Shown one piece after another: positions 5,944-12,534 of a stretch of 15,601 nt of DNA (position 1 is the stretch's first letter; the number at the start of each line of letters is the position of its first letter). Both the position numbers and the translations under genes were made by a program. The notes under the pieces are model-generated. The model had not been told where the DNA came from and made no database searches. It worked only from the letters and a program-made list of their open reading frames with translations. Source of the DNA: CAYWMP01 sp964459445 (GTDB lineage Bacteria > Desulfobacterota > DSM-4660 > Desulfatiglandales > HGW-15). The DNA lies in assembly GCA_964459445.1 (NCBI GenBank), contig CAYWMP010000144.1, positions 1-15,601 of the forward strand, in the 5' to 3' direction.

Positions 5944-7353
5944 TCACAGGGGCACCCATCCCAGTTTCATCAGATGCCTGTGAAACGATTGCCCTTTCGG
6001 TATGCGAAAGGGTCGCTGGCTCCGCCGTCTAAGATGCCTGTAAAACCTATACTCGACAAAGAAATTGATGCCTCTAAACGCCTTGCGTGGGTAACCATAA
6101 TCATAATAGTTCTTCCAACCACTGAGTTGCGCTTTAACTTCCTGCACCATGCGAGGAACTGCAAGACACCCCTTGTTCCTGGCTGTCAGTTCACACAATT
6201 TGTCTCGCTCACGTGCCAGGGATTTCTTGGAGGGAAAAACATTCAAGTAACTGCCCTTACTGCCTTTGTAAAGACTGCGGTCATAGCGGAACGTGAACCC
6301 AAGGAAGTCCAGACCGGCCCCTTTTTGTTTCAGGTCAACAATCCGCGTCTTCCCACGGTTCAACTCTATTCCCATCCAGCCCTCAATCTTCTTCTCGACC
6401 CACTTACGAAGCCTCTCACCTTGATACTGCGCAAGGATCACAAAGTCATCCGCATAACGCACCATGCGAGCATTGGCCCAACTGGCTGGCCCGCCCCACC
6501 GGTAGAATACCTTATCGAACCAGTGCAGGTAGATGTTTGCCAGCAGTGGAGAAATCACTCCACCTTGAGGAGTACCCCGGCGGGGGTAGACCTTACTCCC
6601 CTGCTTCTTGCTCTCTGGAAGGCTTTGCTTCTTTCTCCTTTTGCCCTTCTTGGTTCTTTCCGGTGGCTCAATGACCGGGGCTTTCAGCCACATGCGGATC
6701 AGCTTCAGCATCGACCCGTCAACTATCCTCATCCGAACACAGGCCATCAGCTTGTCCCATGGTATCGAGTCAAAGTAACTCTTCAGGTCAGCATCATATA
6801 CCGCCCGAAACCCCTGTTTCAGGTGCTGGCATATCGCTTCCAGTGCTTGATGGCAGGAACGACCAGGTCGGAATCCATAAGAACAATCCTCAAAGTCCAC
6901 CTCAAAGATCGGTTCCAGTATCAAAAGCACCGCCGTCTGCACCACTCGGTCACGGACTGTCGGTATGCCGAGGGGCCGCAGCTTCCCATTTGCTTTGGGA
7001 ATATACGTCCTGCGAACCGGCAGGGGGCGATAGGTTTTGCTACTAAGCTCTTCCTGTATTTCCTTCAGAAAGGCTTCAGGGCCTCCCTCGCCCTCCACTA
7101 TGCTCTTGATGCTCACTCCATCCACGCCTGCAGAGCCTCCATTGGCTCTCACCAGTCTCCATGCCGTGTACAACACATCCTCCCGATATACATACCCATA
7201 AAGGGTATAGAATCGGAATTTCGGCTCCTGCTTGGCCTTTCGGCTCAGTTTCCGCCTCAGAGCAGAAAGTTTCTCAGGGATTGCGACCCCCTTACCCAAT
7301 TTCTCGGTCGGAGATTCGCTCACCTGATACTCCGTAGTAGAACAAACGTTCAA
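5944..7353 (-). CDS. ltrA: group II intron reverse transcriptase/maturase (LtrA-like)
   Basis: RT-maturase that assists intron splicing and copies intron RNA at the target. RT motifs, numbered from the longer ATG frame at 7410: IPKANGKLRPLGIPTVRDRVVQ (motif 2, about 137-158), SYGFRPGRSCHQAL (177-190), YDADLKSYFDSI (205-216), RRGTPQGGVISPLLANIYL (277-295), catalytic RYADD (318-322) and LDFLGF (367-372). A group II maturase (domain X/GIIM) region follows at about 420-488, and the protein ends there, with no HNH endonuclease domain. A TTG start at 7353 is chosen because AAAGGAG lies 6 nt upstream. The in-frame ATG at 7410 has no ribosome binding site. A basic linker KKGKRRKKQ (254-262) interrupts the fingers/palm. 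No frameshifts are seen, so it appears functional. Confidence 0.93.
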   Translation of the reverse strand: MNVCSTTEYQVSESPTEKLGKGVAIPEKLSALRRKLSRKAKQEPKFRFYTLYGYVYREDVLYTAWRLVRANGGSAGVDGVSIKSIVEGEGGPEAFLKEIQEELSSKTYRPLPVRRTYIPKANGKLRPLGIPTVRDRVVQTAVLLILEPIFEVDFEDCSYGFRPGRSCHQALEAICQHLKQGFRAVYDADLKSYFDSIPWDKLMACVRMRIVDGSMLKLIRMWLKAPVIEPPERTKKGKRRKKQSLPESKKQGSKVYPRRGTPQGGVISPLLANIYLHWFDKVFYRWGGPASWANARMVRYADDFVILAQYQGERLRKWVEKKIEGWMGIELNRGKTRIVDLKQKGAGLDFLGFTFRYDRSLYKGSKGSYLNVFPSKKSLARERDKLCELTARNKGCLAVPRMVQEVKAQLSGWKNYYDYGYPRKAFRGINFFVEYRFYRHLRRRSQRPFRIPKGQSFHRHLMKLGWVPL

Positions 7354-7832
7354 TCGGCTCTCCTTTCTTATTGGCAGATACACGTTCCCGGTCAGGCCCC
7401 TTCGCTCCATCCCGTTTCCGGGGCTTCTCCACTACTATGGGCCTGTCCGACTCCCGGCCGGAGCCTGCCTGTGGTTATGTCTTCCCACAGACCGTTGTGG
7501 CTGGGTCCACACCCCGCCGGGCCTCCCAGGTTCCTCGATCAATCTTTCGACACGCGCTGTCCCCTATCACCCCGGAGAGCCTGGCAGCTGCTTATGCCCG
7601 TTACTTCACTGCCAGCACTGGGCTTCGCCATTCCTGGAGGGTTGGCCGACTCTCAAAAGTTTAACGAGGCCGAATCAGGTTCGCTTGCGCTACGGCTCGC
7701 GTCTTCACCGCACCGAGGCTTCGCACCAGACTGGTTACCCCGTCCCGCGCTCGGGCGGCTACTTGTCAAACAGGCAATTACAAGGTGAACTCCTTTCAGT
7801 TCACTAGATTGACCAGGCTTAACCTGGCGCAC

Positions 7833-7849
7833 CAGGATAACAGGATTAG
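7833..7849. repeat. short iterated CAGGAT(A/T) units at the intron 5' exon
   Basis: CAGGATA-A-CAGGATT lies immediately next to the intron's 5' splice site. On the minus strand this reads AATCCTGTTATCCTG and forms the exon bases that would pair with the intron's EBS sequences. After splicing it would join TCAAATG. Iterated CAGGATTAA-type units are commonly seen between genes in related bacteria, so the intron may target such a repeat. That last point is from general impression, not a search. Confidence 0.4.
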
Positions 7850-7895
7850 CTTGATTAATCTTTCATTAGGAAAGTTTGGAGCTAAAACCGTATTA

Positions 7896-8058
7896 TCAAG
7901 TCAACTCCACCCTGTCAATGATACCCAATATCCCAAGGTCTTCAACGGAATCCCGTTTTTCCTCCCATATTCATCAAGCCCTCTTTCGAGGGTTCCACCA
8001 CGTCAGCGAAATGCCTGTAGTAATCATTGTCCAAAAGCTTTGTGTATAGCTTATTCAT
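7896..8058 (-). pseudogene. small unknown ORF, apparently frameshifted
   Basis: On the minus strand an ATG at 8058 opens a protein-like frame (MNKLYTKLLDNDYYRHFADV, then VEPSKEGLMNMGGK) that stops at 7942 after 38 codons. Removing one base from the run of five A/T at 7956-7960 connects it to a second protein-like stretch (RDSVEDLGILGIIDRVELT) ending at 7896, for a total of about 53 residues. The ribosome binding site is poor. No family is recognised. It could be a decayed gene end upstream of the intron, or chance. This is all that is visible in the roughly 370-nt gap besides the promoter on the other strand. Confidence 0.35.
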
Positions 8059-8065
8059 ATTTAGA

Positions 8066-8093
8066 TTGATTTATTTCCATTTATCTGTATAAA
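8066..8093 (+). promoter_or_regulatory. candidate promoter of the methyltransferase-HNH unit
   Basis: TTGATT (8066-8071) and TATAAA (8088-8093) are separated by 16 bp, matching the sigma70 consensus at 4 of 6 and 5 of 6 positions. The surrounding DNA is AT-rich. It would give a leader of about 100 nt before the preferred methyltransferase start at 8203. No operator is recognised. Confidence 0.45.
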
Positions 8094-8202
8094 TCCATTT
8101 CTAGGATCAAAACAAGGATTTTTCCACTCATTTTTGCATTCATCGATATAAAAACAGACAAAAGAATTGGCCGGAATTCTAAAAGGAACTAAATCTAATG
8201 TC

Positions 8203-9234
8203 ATGAAATATGAAACCGAGAGCAAAACTGCAAATCACTTCCTTATCCGAGAGGAACAACGTACCTACGAACTCAGGATGAATGGAACACTCGCTCGCAA
8301 GCGCAAGCGGTTTCGCTTGATTGATGCTTTTGCGGGAGCTGGAGGCATGACGCTGGGCTTTTCTAAATGCTTCGGGCATGCATTTGATGCGGTCTGGGCT
8401 AATGATTTCAATGAATTCTGCGTTGTAACTTACAACACTAACTTCGGCGAGCATTGCTTGTCAGGAGATATCGTGGAGATTTTAAATGATACCTCGGTCA
8501 AGATACCTGAAGCCGATGTGGTTATCGGGGGACCTCCTTGCCAAGGGTTTAGCTTGCTGAATAAAAACCGCCAAGGTGATCCCCGCAAACAACTTTGGCG
8601 ACCTTACTTTGAGATTGTCAAGCGTTCTGGCGCGAAAGCCTTTGTCATGGAAAACGTCCCACAATTATTAGGATCATTCGAACATGGAGAAATCGTCGGG
8701 ACAGCTGAAGCGATGAATTTCAAAGTGTGTGGCGACGTATTGTGTGCGGCAGACTACGGCGTACCACAAACGCGTCGCCGGGCTTTCATTATAGGCTGCA
8801 AACTATTCGATCCAACTCTTGTGTTTCCGCCGCGCAAAACCCACTTCAAACCAAATAATAACAGTAAACAACTCAGAATCCCTTTTAATCAAATTGTCTA
8901 TTTGCAAAACCCACAAGAGTGGAAAACCGTTAGAGATGCAATAGAGGACTTACCTCCGCCTGAAGGAACTGAAATTAATAATGTTCCCCCACCGCTTGAT
9001 ATACATTTTGGACGTAACCCAACAGAGCTCAGTCGGAAACGATATAGAGCCATCCCTAAAGAGGGGATGAATCGTTTTGACTTACAGCGGATTGCCCCCG
9101 ATATAACGCCAAAATGTTGGATTCGGAAAAAGTCCGGTGGAACTGATTTATTTGGAAGTCTTTGGTGGGATCGCCCTGCGTTCACAATTCGGACGGAGTT
9201 CTATAAGCCGGAGAAAGGCCGCTATTTGCATTAG
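8203..9234 (+). CDS. C5-cytosine DNA methyltransferase, C-terminally truncated
   Basis: 343 residues from the ATG at 8203. A TTG at 8167 would add 12 codons, and an AAAGGA lies upstream of 8203 at a long spacing. Motifs of the Dcm/HpaII family are present in order: SAM-binding motif I RLIDAFAGAGGMTLGF (38-53), ANDFN (67-71), catalytic motif IV GGPPCQGFS (109-117, Cys113), motif VI MENVPQ (149-154) and motif VIII VPQTRRRAFIIG (187-198). A target-recognition region follows. The protein stops at FTIRTEFYKPEKGRYLH, exactly where homologues usually continue with P-E-Q-x-R into motif IX (REAARLQ-FP) and motif X (QIGNAVPP). Neither motif is found downstream in any frame before the next gene, so the enzyme is probably inactive or needs a partner. 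The stop overlaps the ribosome binding site of the HNH gene. Confidence 0.85.
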   Translation: MKYETESKTANHFLIREEQRTYELRMNGTLARKRKRFRLIDAFAGAGGMTLGFSKCFGHAFDAVWANDFNEFCVVTYNTNFGEHCLSGDIVEILNDTSVKIPEADVVIGGPPCQGFSLLNKNRQGDPRKQLWRPYFEIVKRSGAKAFVMENVPQLLGSFEHGEIVGTAEAMNFKVCGDVLCAADYGVPQTRRRAFIIGCKLFDPTLVFPPRKTHFKPNNNSKQLRIPFNQIVYLQNPQEWKTVRDAIEDLPPPEGTEINNVPPPLDIHFGRNPTELSRKRYRAIPKEGMNRFDLQRIAPDITPKCWIRKKSGGTDLFGSLWWDRPAFTIRTEFYKPEKGRYLH

Positions 9235-9241
9235 AGGCGTC

Positions 9242-10018
9242 ATGATTCTCAAATCAACAGAATCGCGATATGGAAAGCCCTGGAACAGAGAAGAATTGAT
9301 ACTCGCTTTTGAATTGTACTGCAGAATACCATTTCAAAAAACAAAAGCCAACAATCCGACAGTTATTAATCTGGCGAGGATGATAGGTCGCACACCTGCG
9401 TCTGTTGCTAGAAAACTTGGAAATTTTGGTGCATTTGATCCTGCACTTCAAAATCGGAAAATTAGGGGATTGACACATACCAGTAAAATGGATCGAGAGA
9501 TATGGGACGAGTTCCATGCTGATTGGAATGCATTAGTCTGGGAAGCCAATCTATTGAAAGAAAATTTCAGCATAGTTCCTCAAATTGATGATACCTTCAG
9601 ACAACCCAAAGGGCCTTCAGAGACAAAGAGATTGACGAAACAAAGAGTGCACCAGGCTTTTTTTCGAGAAACTGTGTTGAGTAATTATGAAACAACTTGT
9701 TGTGTCAGTGCACTTTCGATTCGAGAATGCTTGATTGCCAGTCACATCGTGCCGTGGAGTGAGGCAAAAGTGTTTAGGACAGATCCCACAAATGGATTAT
9801 GTCTCAGTGCTACGTTTGATCGGCTTTTTGACGCAGGTCTAATGACCATAAGTAAAAACCTGATGATCCGCTTTTCCTCTATTCTCATAAATTCGAAAAA
9901 CTCGATTACTCATGAGTTATTGTGCTGTTACAATGACAAACCAATTAAAAAGCCATCCCGCTTTCTTCCTTCCATAGACAGGCTTGAATGGCATCATGCC
10001 AATCGATTTCAGAGATAA
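9242..10018 (+). CDS. HNH restriction-type endonuclease
   Basis: 258 residues from the ATG at 9242, which has AGAGG about 6 nt upstream. A longer open frame exists upstream but overlaps the methyltransferase and lacks a ribosome binding site. The N-terminal domain (about 10-105) starts WNREELILAFELYCRIPF and continues with NLARMIGRTPASVARKLGNF and SKMDREIWDEFHADW, a DNA-binding module common in HNH restriction-like enzymes. The C-terminal HNH_2-type domain shows QAFFRETVL, CCVSALSIRECLIASHIVPW (H168) and DPTNGLCLSATFDRLFDAG (N184). The third position is FDRLFD, a variant found in this family. It is probably the restriction partner of the preceding methyltransferase. With that methyltransferase truncated, the pair may be decaying, or the endonuclease may target modified or foreign DNA. 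Confidence 0.8.
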   Translation: MILKSTESRYGKPWNREELILAFELYCRIPFQKTKANNPTVINLARMIGRTPASVARKLGNFGAFDPALQNRKIRGLTHTSKMDREIWDEFHADWNALVWEANLLKENFSIVPQIDDTFRQPKGPSETKRLTKQRVHQAFFRETVLSNYETTCCVSALSIRECLIASHIVPWSEAKVFRTDPTNGLCLSATFDRLFDAGLMTISKNLMIRFSSILINSKNSITHELLCCYNDKPIKKPSRFLPSIDRLEWHHANRFQR

Positions 10019-10043
10019 AACAAATTTATGAGGAATTTTGGTC

Positions 10044-10295
10044 ATGAACGAAATGGAACTTGTTGAATCCACTATTTTAGAATACAGAAATCTATTTGAG
10101 CCGTCCGGGGAGGTAACGGATAAAGTATTGGAAATAGAGCGCATTAAATCTGAACTAGCACGCAACCATGACTGGACGCGTCGAGGCGCTGATGCTCTCG
10201 TTACCTTGGCATGCGAATATGGTGCTTTCATGCTACGAAACGCGCTCGCCCTTGCTATTGTTCTTCAAAAAGAAGACGGCGATCTAGAATTCTAA
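10044..10295 (+). CDS. small unknown protein (83 aa) behind the HNH gene
   Basis: The start at 10044 is chosen because AGGAA lies 8 nt upstream. An in-frame TTG at 10038 is less likely. The gene begins 25 nt after the HNH stop, so it is probably cotranscribed. The sequence is mostly predicted helix: an acidic first half (MNEMELVESTILEYRNLFEP), HDWTRRGADALVTLACEYG (42-60), and a conserved-looking end FMLRNALALAIVLQKEDGDL. There is no signal peptide, metal motif or clear helix-turn-helix. I recognise the general look of small orphan proteins ending RNALALA..L..EDG-L but know no function. A role tied to the restriction-modification pair is only suggested by position. Confidence 0.6.
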   Translation: MNEMELVESTILEYRNLFEPSGEVTDKVLEIERIKSELARNHDWTRRGADALVTLACEYGAFMLRNALALAIVLQKEDGDLEF

Positions 10296-10487
10296 TTTCA
10301 GTCAGCAAAAAGATTCATTTGTATCAGCGCGAGAAGAGGGGCCGAGCCAAAGAATGGGAAAATAGCAAAATCACTTGATTAACGCAAAGTGTCTCCATAC
10401 GCTGATGTCCGGCCCTGCATGTACCAAGAACATCTGCAACCCCTTGCCATAGACCAACGCCGAATTCATCACGTATAAAGAAGTAAT

Positions 10488-10790
10488 ATGCCATTTAATG
10501 AAGAGCCAACAGGCTATGAGAAAACAATATTATCTGGTCTTCAAGGTGCATGGATAATCCTCAGGGAATCCGTTGTGGACACAGGCGGATTTGAGGGCTG
10601 AGATCGAGCATTGTTTCATATTGATGAAGCGATGAGCTGGGAGACTGTGCGTAATTTGAGATTAATGCCCCCACTTATTCTATTGATTAGGAATATATGC
10701 ACCCAAGGGAAAGCACCACAAGAGGTGTTAGATAATATTAAGGAAGTGGATGGTATACTAAGGAGAGTCCTTTCGGAAATTCATCATTAA
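10488..10790 (+). pseudogene. unknown roughly 100-codon ORF interrupted by in-frame TGA
   Basis: From ATG 10488 the frame reads 37 codons (MPFNEEPTGYEKTILSGLQG, then AWIILRESVVDTGGFEG), hits TGA at 10599-10601, and continues open for 62 codons (DRALFHIDEAMSWETVRNLR ... EVLDNIKEVDGILRRVLSEI) to TAA at 10788. Both halves look protein-like and are in the same frame, which is hard to explain by chance. A nonsense mutation (from TGG or CGA) is the simplest reading. Selenocysteine recoding is possible in such bacteria, but no redox CxxU motif is present. The ribosome binding site is weak. No family is recognised. Confidence 0.5.
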
Positions 10791-10834
10791 ACCAGTTTTA
10801 TTGACCGTCCCCACCAGCAAGGCCATTGGACAAT

Positions 10835-10894
10835 GATGTCACTCCCTTTCTTGCACTTTTGGCATCCGCAAGCTTTCCCACGGGCCAGTTCTGC
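10835..10894. repeat. dispersed repeat, copy A
   Basis: GATGTCACTCC (10835-10845), then TTTTGGCATCCGCAAGCTT, then CCCACGGG, aligns with 13105-13160. The first 36 or so positions are ungapped and the overall identity is about 75% by eye. It contains short complementary arms (TGGC/GCCA). It lies just beyond the 3' end of the toxin gene. Function is unknown, and it may be a REP-like intergenic element. Confidence 0.55.
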
Positions 10895-10908
10895 ATTGGA
10901 TTGGTGAA

Positions 10909-11250
10909 TTAGAGGTAATCAAATATCTTTGAGAGGCTTTGTTTGACTTGTTTTTGGTCAGGTTTTGACAGGTGGCCAATTTTTCTGAGGATGAACCTAT
11001 TATCGAGCGTGAACAATTTCATTCTAACAACAGAAGGAGCTGTTAGTCCTGATTCTTTTTTATTTCTAATTGTAATGTCCAAGGGCCATGGTTCATTCTT
11101 TTGACTCGTTATCATAGCCAGGACAGAATGTTCGATGATGGCCCCAAAATCAGGCTTTTGTGAAAGCACAAGGGCCGGCCTTCGCTTGGTCATGGAAGAA
11201 TCGGCAAATGGGAATGGCACAACCACTACATCAAATGGTTCATAAGTCAT
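10909..11250 (-). CDS. MazF/PemK-family toxin
   Basis: 113 residues from the ATG at 11250, which has GAGGAA 7 nt upstream and overlaps the antitoxin end by 11 nt. An upstream ATG at 11268 lacks a ribosome binding site. The fold signature of MazF/PemK/Kid toxins is clear: FDVVVVPFPFADSSMTKRRPALVLSQ, split as residues 6-18 and 19-31. The KRRPALVLS arginine and the later LAMITSQ strand (44-50) and APSVVRMKLFTL (71-82) match the RNase active-site scaffold. Such toxins are sequence-specific endoribonucleases neutralised by a partner antitoxin, here the AbrB-type gene directly upstream on the same strand. The reading frame is intact. Confidence 0.88.
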   Translation of the reverse strand: MTYEPFDVVVVPFPFADSSMTKRRPALVLSQKPDFGAIIEHSVLAMITSQKNEPWPLDITIRNKKESGLTAPSVVRMKLFTLDNRFILRKIGHLSKPDQKQVKQSLSKIFDYL

Positions 11251-11470
11251 TGTAGGCTTCCTCATCATTTGATGATTCCCACTCGCTCAAGGTCGGGACA
11301 AGAGCGGAACTAAACTCAATATCGATAGGTCTTGCTTTTCTTAATTTGATAATATCGTTATCAATTTCAAAAGCGATTACATCACCAGCCTTGAGTTTCA
11401 GCCTTTTGCGGACGGCTTCAGGCACGGTAGCCTGGTATTTCTTGGTAAGTTTGCTAATGGCTGTTTGCAT
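11240..11470 (-). CDS. MazE/AbrB-type antitoxin
   Basis: 76 residues from the ATG at 11470, supported by GGGGA 5 nt upstream. A second ATG at 11482 would add four residues but lies almost at the predicted transcription start. The N-terminal half is a SpoVT-AbrB swapped-hairpin DNA-binding domain: ISKLTKKYQATVPEAVRKRL (5-24), KLKAGDVIAFEIDNDIIKLR (25-44). The acidic C-terminal tail (SEWESSNDEEAYNDL) would bind and block the toxin. It precedes and overlaps the MazF-like gene, the usual antitoxin-first order. It is expected to autorepress by binding the repeats upstream of its promoter. Confidence 0.88.
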   Translation of the reverse strand: MQTAISKLTKKYQATVPEAVRKRLKLKAGDVIAFEIDNDIIKLRKARPIDIEFSSALVPTLSEWESSNDEEAYNDL

Positions 11471-11488
11471 AGCTTTCCCCATATTTAG

Positions 11489-11528
11489 ATTATATGTAAT
11501 ACGGTAATATTAGCATGTTCGGTAATAC
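11489..11528 (-). promoter_or_regulatory. toxin-antitoxin promoter with direct-repeat operator candidates
   Basis: A perfect TATAAT lies at 11494-11489 on the minus strand. Upstream are direct repeats CGGTAATAT (11502-11510) and CGGTAATAC (11520-11528), 18 bp apart, plus a partial TGTAATAC next to the -10. They occupy the -35 zone, where no good -35 hexamer is seen. AbrB-type antitoxins commonly autorepress at such sites, so these are candidate operators. Confidence 0.5.
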
Positions 11529-11588
11529 TTGGCAACCAACAATTCATCCGGGCAGCCGGAAGTTTTGGCCCTCCCAGCTCTAACGGCA

Positions 11589-11683
11589 TCCGCCTTCGCT
11601 CAAAAGCTACGGCGGAACAGGCCCCCGATAGCGGCATCTTCGACATGTCGGGCGTACACAATGACGCTGCACCCGATCGAAGA
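11589..11683. other. GC-rich block with two consecutive hairpins
   Basis: Hairpin one: TCCGCC (11589-11594) with GGCGGA (11611-11616), and internal GCT/AGC. Hairpin two: TCTTCGA-CATG-TCGGG (11637-11652) with CCCGA-TCGAAGA (11672-11683), a 12-bp stem with a 4-nt bulge, plus inner GCGT/ACGC. The block is much more GC-rich than its neighbours. Short open frames across it on both strands show no recognisable protein. It could be an intergenic mobile palindrome or a structured RNA. The roughly 420-nt gap between the antitoxin gene and the SatD gene otherwise holds only the two promoter regions. Confidence 0.4.
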
Positions 11684-11775
11684 AACTGCAGCCACTCGTA
11701 TCTCGCTCTGACAGTTCCCCGACAGGTGAGCTCAAACGCCAGGAAAAGAATTTCATTGACAGTTCGCGTTCTTTA

Positions 11776-11854
11776 TGTTTCATTAATTGTGCAACAAATG
11801 GTACTGAATCATTATTTATGAAACAAATATCGATGTTGCAAAAAATATGAAACA
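11776..11854. repeat. composite inverted repeat upstream of the SatD gene
   Basis: The 23 bases at 11776-11798, reverse-complemented, align with 11832-11854. Both contain TGTTGCA followed 7-9 bases later by ATGAAACA, with about 16-17 of 23 positions identical. A further direct copy, TTATGAAACA, lies at 11816-11825 between the arms. The array ends about 38 bp before the SatD start codon, so it is a plausible operator for a dimeric regulator. No regulator is recognised. Confidence 0.45.
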
Positions 11855-11892
11855 CTATCACGAGACTCCGTTCTGACAATATTGGAGAAATC

Positions 11893-12519
11893 ATGGCAGG
11901 ACGTTATATTTTGATGGGCGATATTATTCGAAGCAGCACGTATAACGCGCGTGAGCTTCGTCGTGAGTTTATGCAGCTCATATCTTCGTGTAATAGTGAG
12001 CTTTCAGGGGAGATTCTATCTCCCTACACTGTGACCCTCGGTGATGAGTTTCAGGGTGTGGCTCGATCCCTCCGAGGCCTCTTCGATGCGGTGTTCTATC
12101 TGGAAGAGGCGTCTTTGCAGAAGAGCTTGAAGTTTAAAATACGATACGTCGGTCTGCATGGTGAGATAGAGACCCCCGTCAATAGGAGAAAAGCGCACGG
12201 AATGATGGGGGCCGGCCTTGCCCGCGCAAGAAAGCTTTTGACTGACAAACGTCGAGGGAAGTCTCGCTTCCAGTTTGAATTTCTCAATGTTCAAATGACA
12301 AAAGAATTGAATCGTTTATTTCTTGTTATTGATGGCCTTGTAGCACGGTGGTCCCCAGACGACGGTCCCTTGATTTTGGATATGATAGTCAATACCAACA
12401 ATGTGGTAGTCGGCGAGAAGCACGGTAAGAACCGAACTCAGATTTGGAAACGGCGTAAACATATGCTGATCGAGGAATTTCGCGCCCTGAAAGAGGTAGT
12501 ATTAGACTTGGTTAAATAG
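11893..12519 (+). CDS. SatD-family protein
   Basis: 208 residues, with GGAG 6 nt before the ATG. The SatD pattern is clear: YILMGDIIRSS (5-15), ELRREFMQLI, SPYTVTLGDEFQGVARSL (43-60), FKIRYVGLHGEIETPV (81-96), and GAGLARARKLL (106-116). The C-terminal end (about 168-191, VVVGEKHGKNRTQIWKRRKH) resembles a helix-turn-helix. SatD is named from the streptococcal secretion and acid tolerance locus, and its biochemical role is not established. The layout of D10 in a DI strand, D51 in GD, then R-x-G-x-x-G-E resembles the palm of class III nucleotidyl cyclases, though the usual substrate-contacting Asn-x-x-x-Arg motif is not preserved. The gene is followed after 15 nt by a membrane protein gene, likely one operon. 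Family call firm, activity unknown. Confidence 0.78.
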   Translation: MAGRYILMGDIIRSSTYNARELRREFMQLISSCNSELSGEILSPYTVTLGDEFQGVARSLRGLFDAVFYLEEASLQKSLKFKIRYVGLHGEIETPVNRRKAHGMMGAGLARARKLLTDKRRGKSRFQFEFLNVQMTKELNRLFLVIDGLVARWSPDDGPLILDMIVNTNNVVVGEKHGKNRTQIWKRRKHMLIEEFRALKEVVLDLVK

Positions 12520-12534
12520 AGACAGGAGCCAATC

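Larger units (their letters stand above)
5743..7832 (-). mobile_element. complete group II intron (about 2.09 kb) encoding its maturase
   Basis: The 5' end is set by GTGCG (7832-7828), fitting the GUGYG consensus. The RT/maturase ORF occupies the loop (domain IV). Domain V lies at 5859-5891 and domain VI ends at 5743 with CUCUAC (a 3' AY end). Domain VI shows stems of 3, 6 and 5 bp with a bulged A at 5749, seven nt from the 3' end, as expected for the branch point. Domain V carries an AGC triad and a GAAA tetraloop. The intron lies in the same direction as the downstream B3/B4 gene, within its 5' leader, so splicing would restore that leader. The 5' exon ends in TTATCCTG. A CCAGGAA near 7630-7637 in domain I could be EBS1 (only 5 bp), which is tentative. 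Confidence 0.88.

Noticed and set aside
5761..7788. Very long plus-strand open frame (675 codons) across the intron
   Set aside because: It is antisense to the RT/maturase and the intron's catalytic domains, which have unmistakable motifs. The translated product has no recognisable family and no ribosome binding site.
7785..8069. 94-codon plus-strand open frame
   Set aside because: It crosses the intron 5' end, and the opposite strand has more protein-like sequence. No start signal or family.
10371..10469. 32-codon minus-strand ORF starting MNSALVYGKGLQMF
   Set aside because: It looks somewhat protein-like but has no ribosome binding site, is short, and no family can be named.
10599..10601. 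TGA as selenocysteine codon
   Set aside because: No CxxU/UxxC or other redox context, no recognised selenoprotein family, and no obvious hairpin checked as bSECIS. Nonsense mutation is simpler.
11529..11894. Short open frames on both strands between the antitoxin and SatD genes
   Set aside because: They cross hairpins and promoter repeats, have low-complexity Cys/Arg-rich ends, and lack ribosome binding sites.
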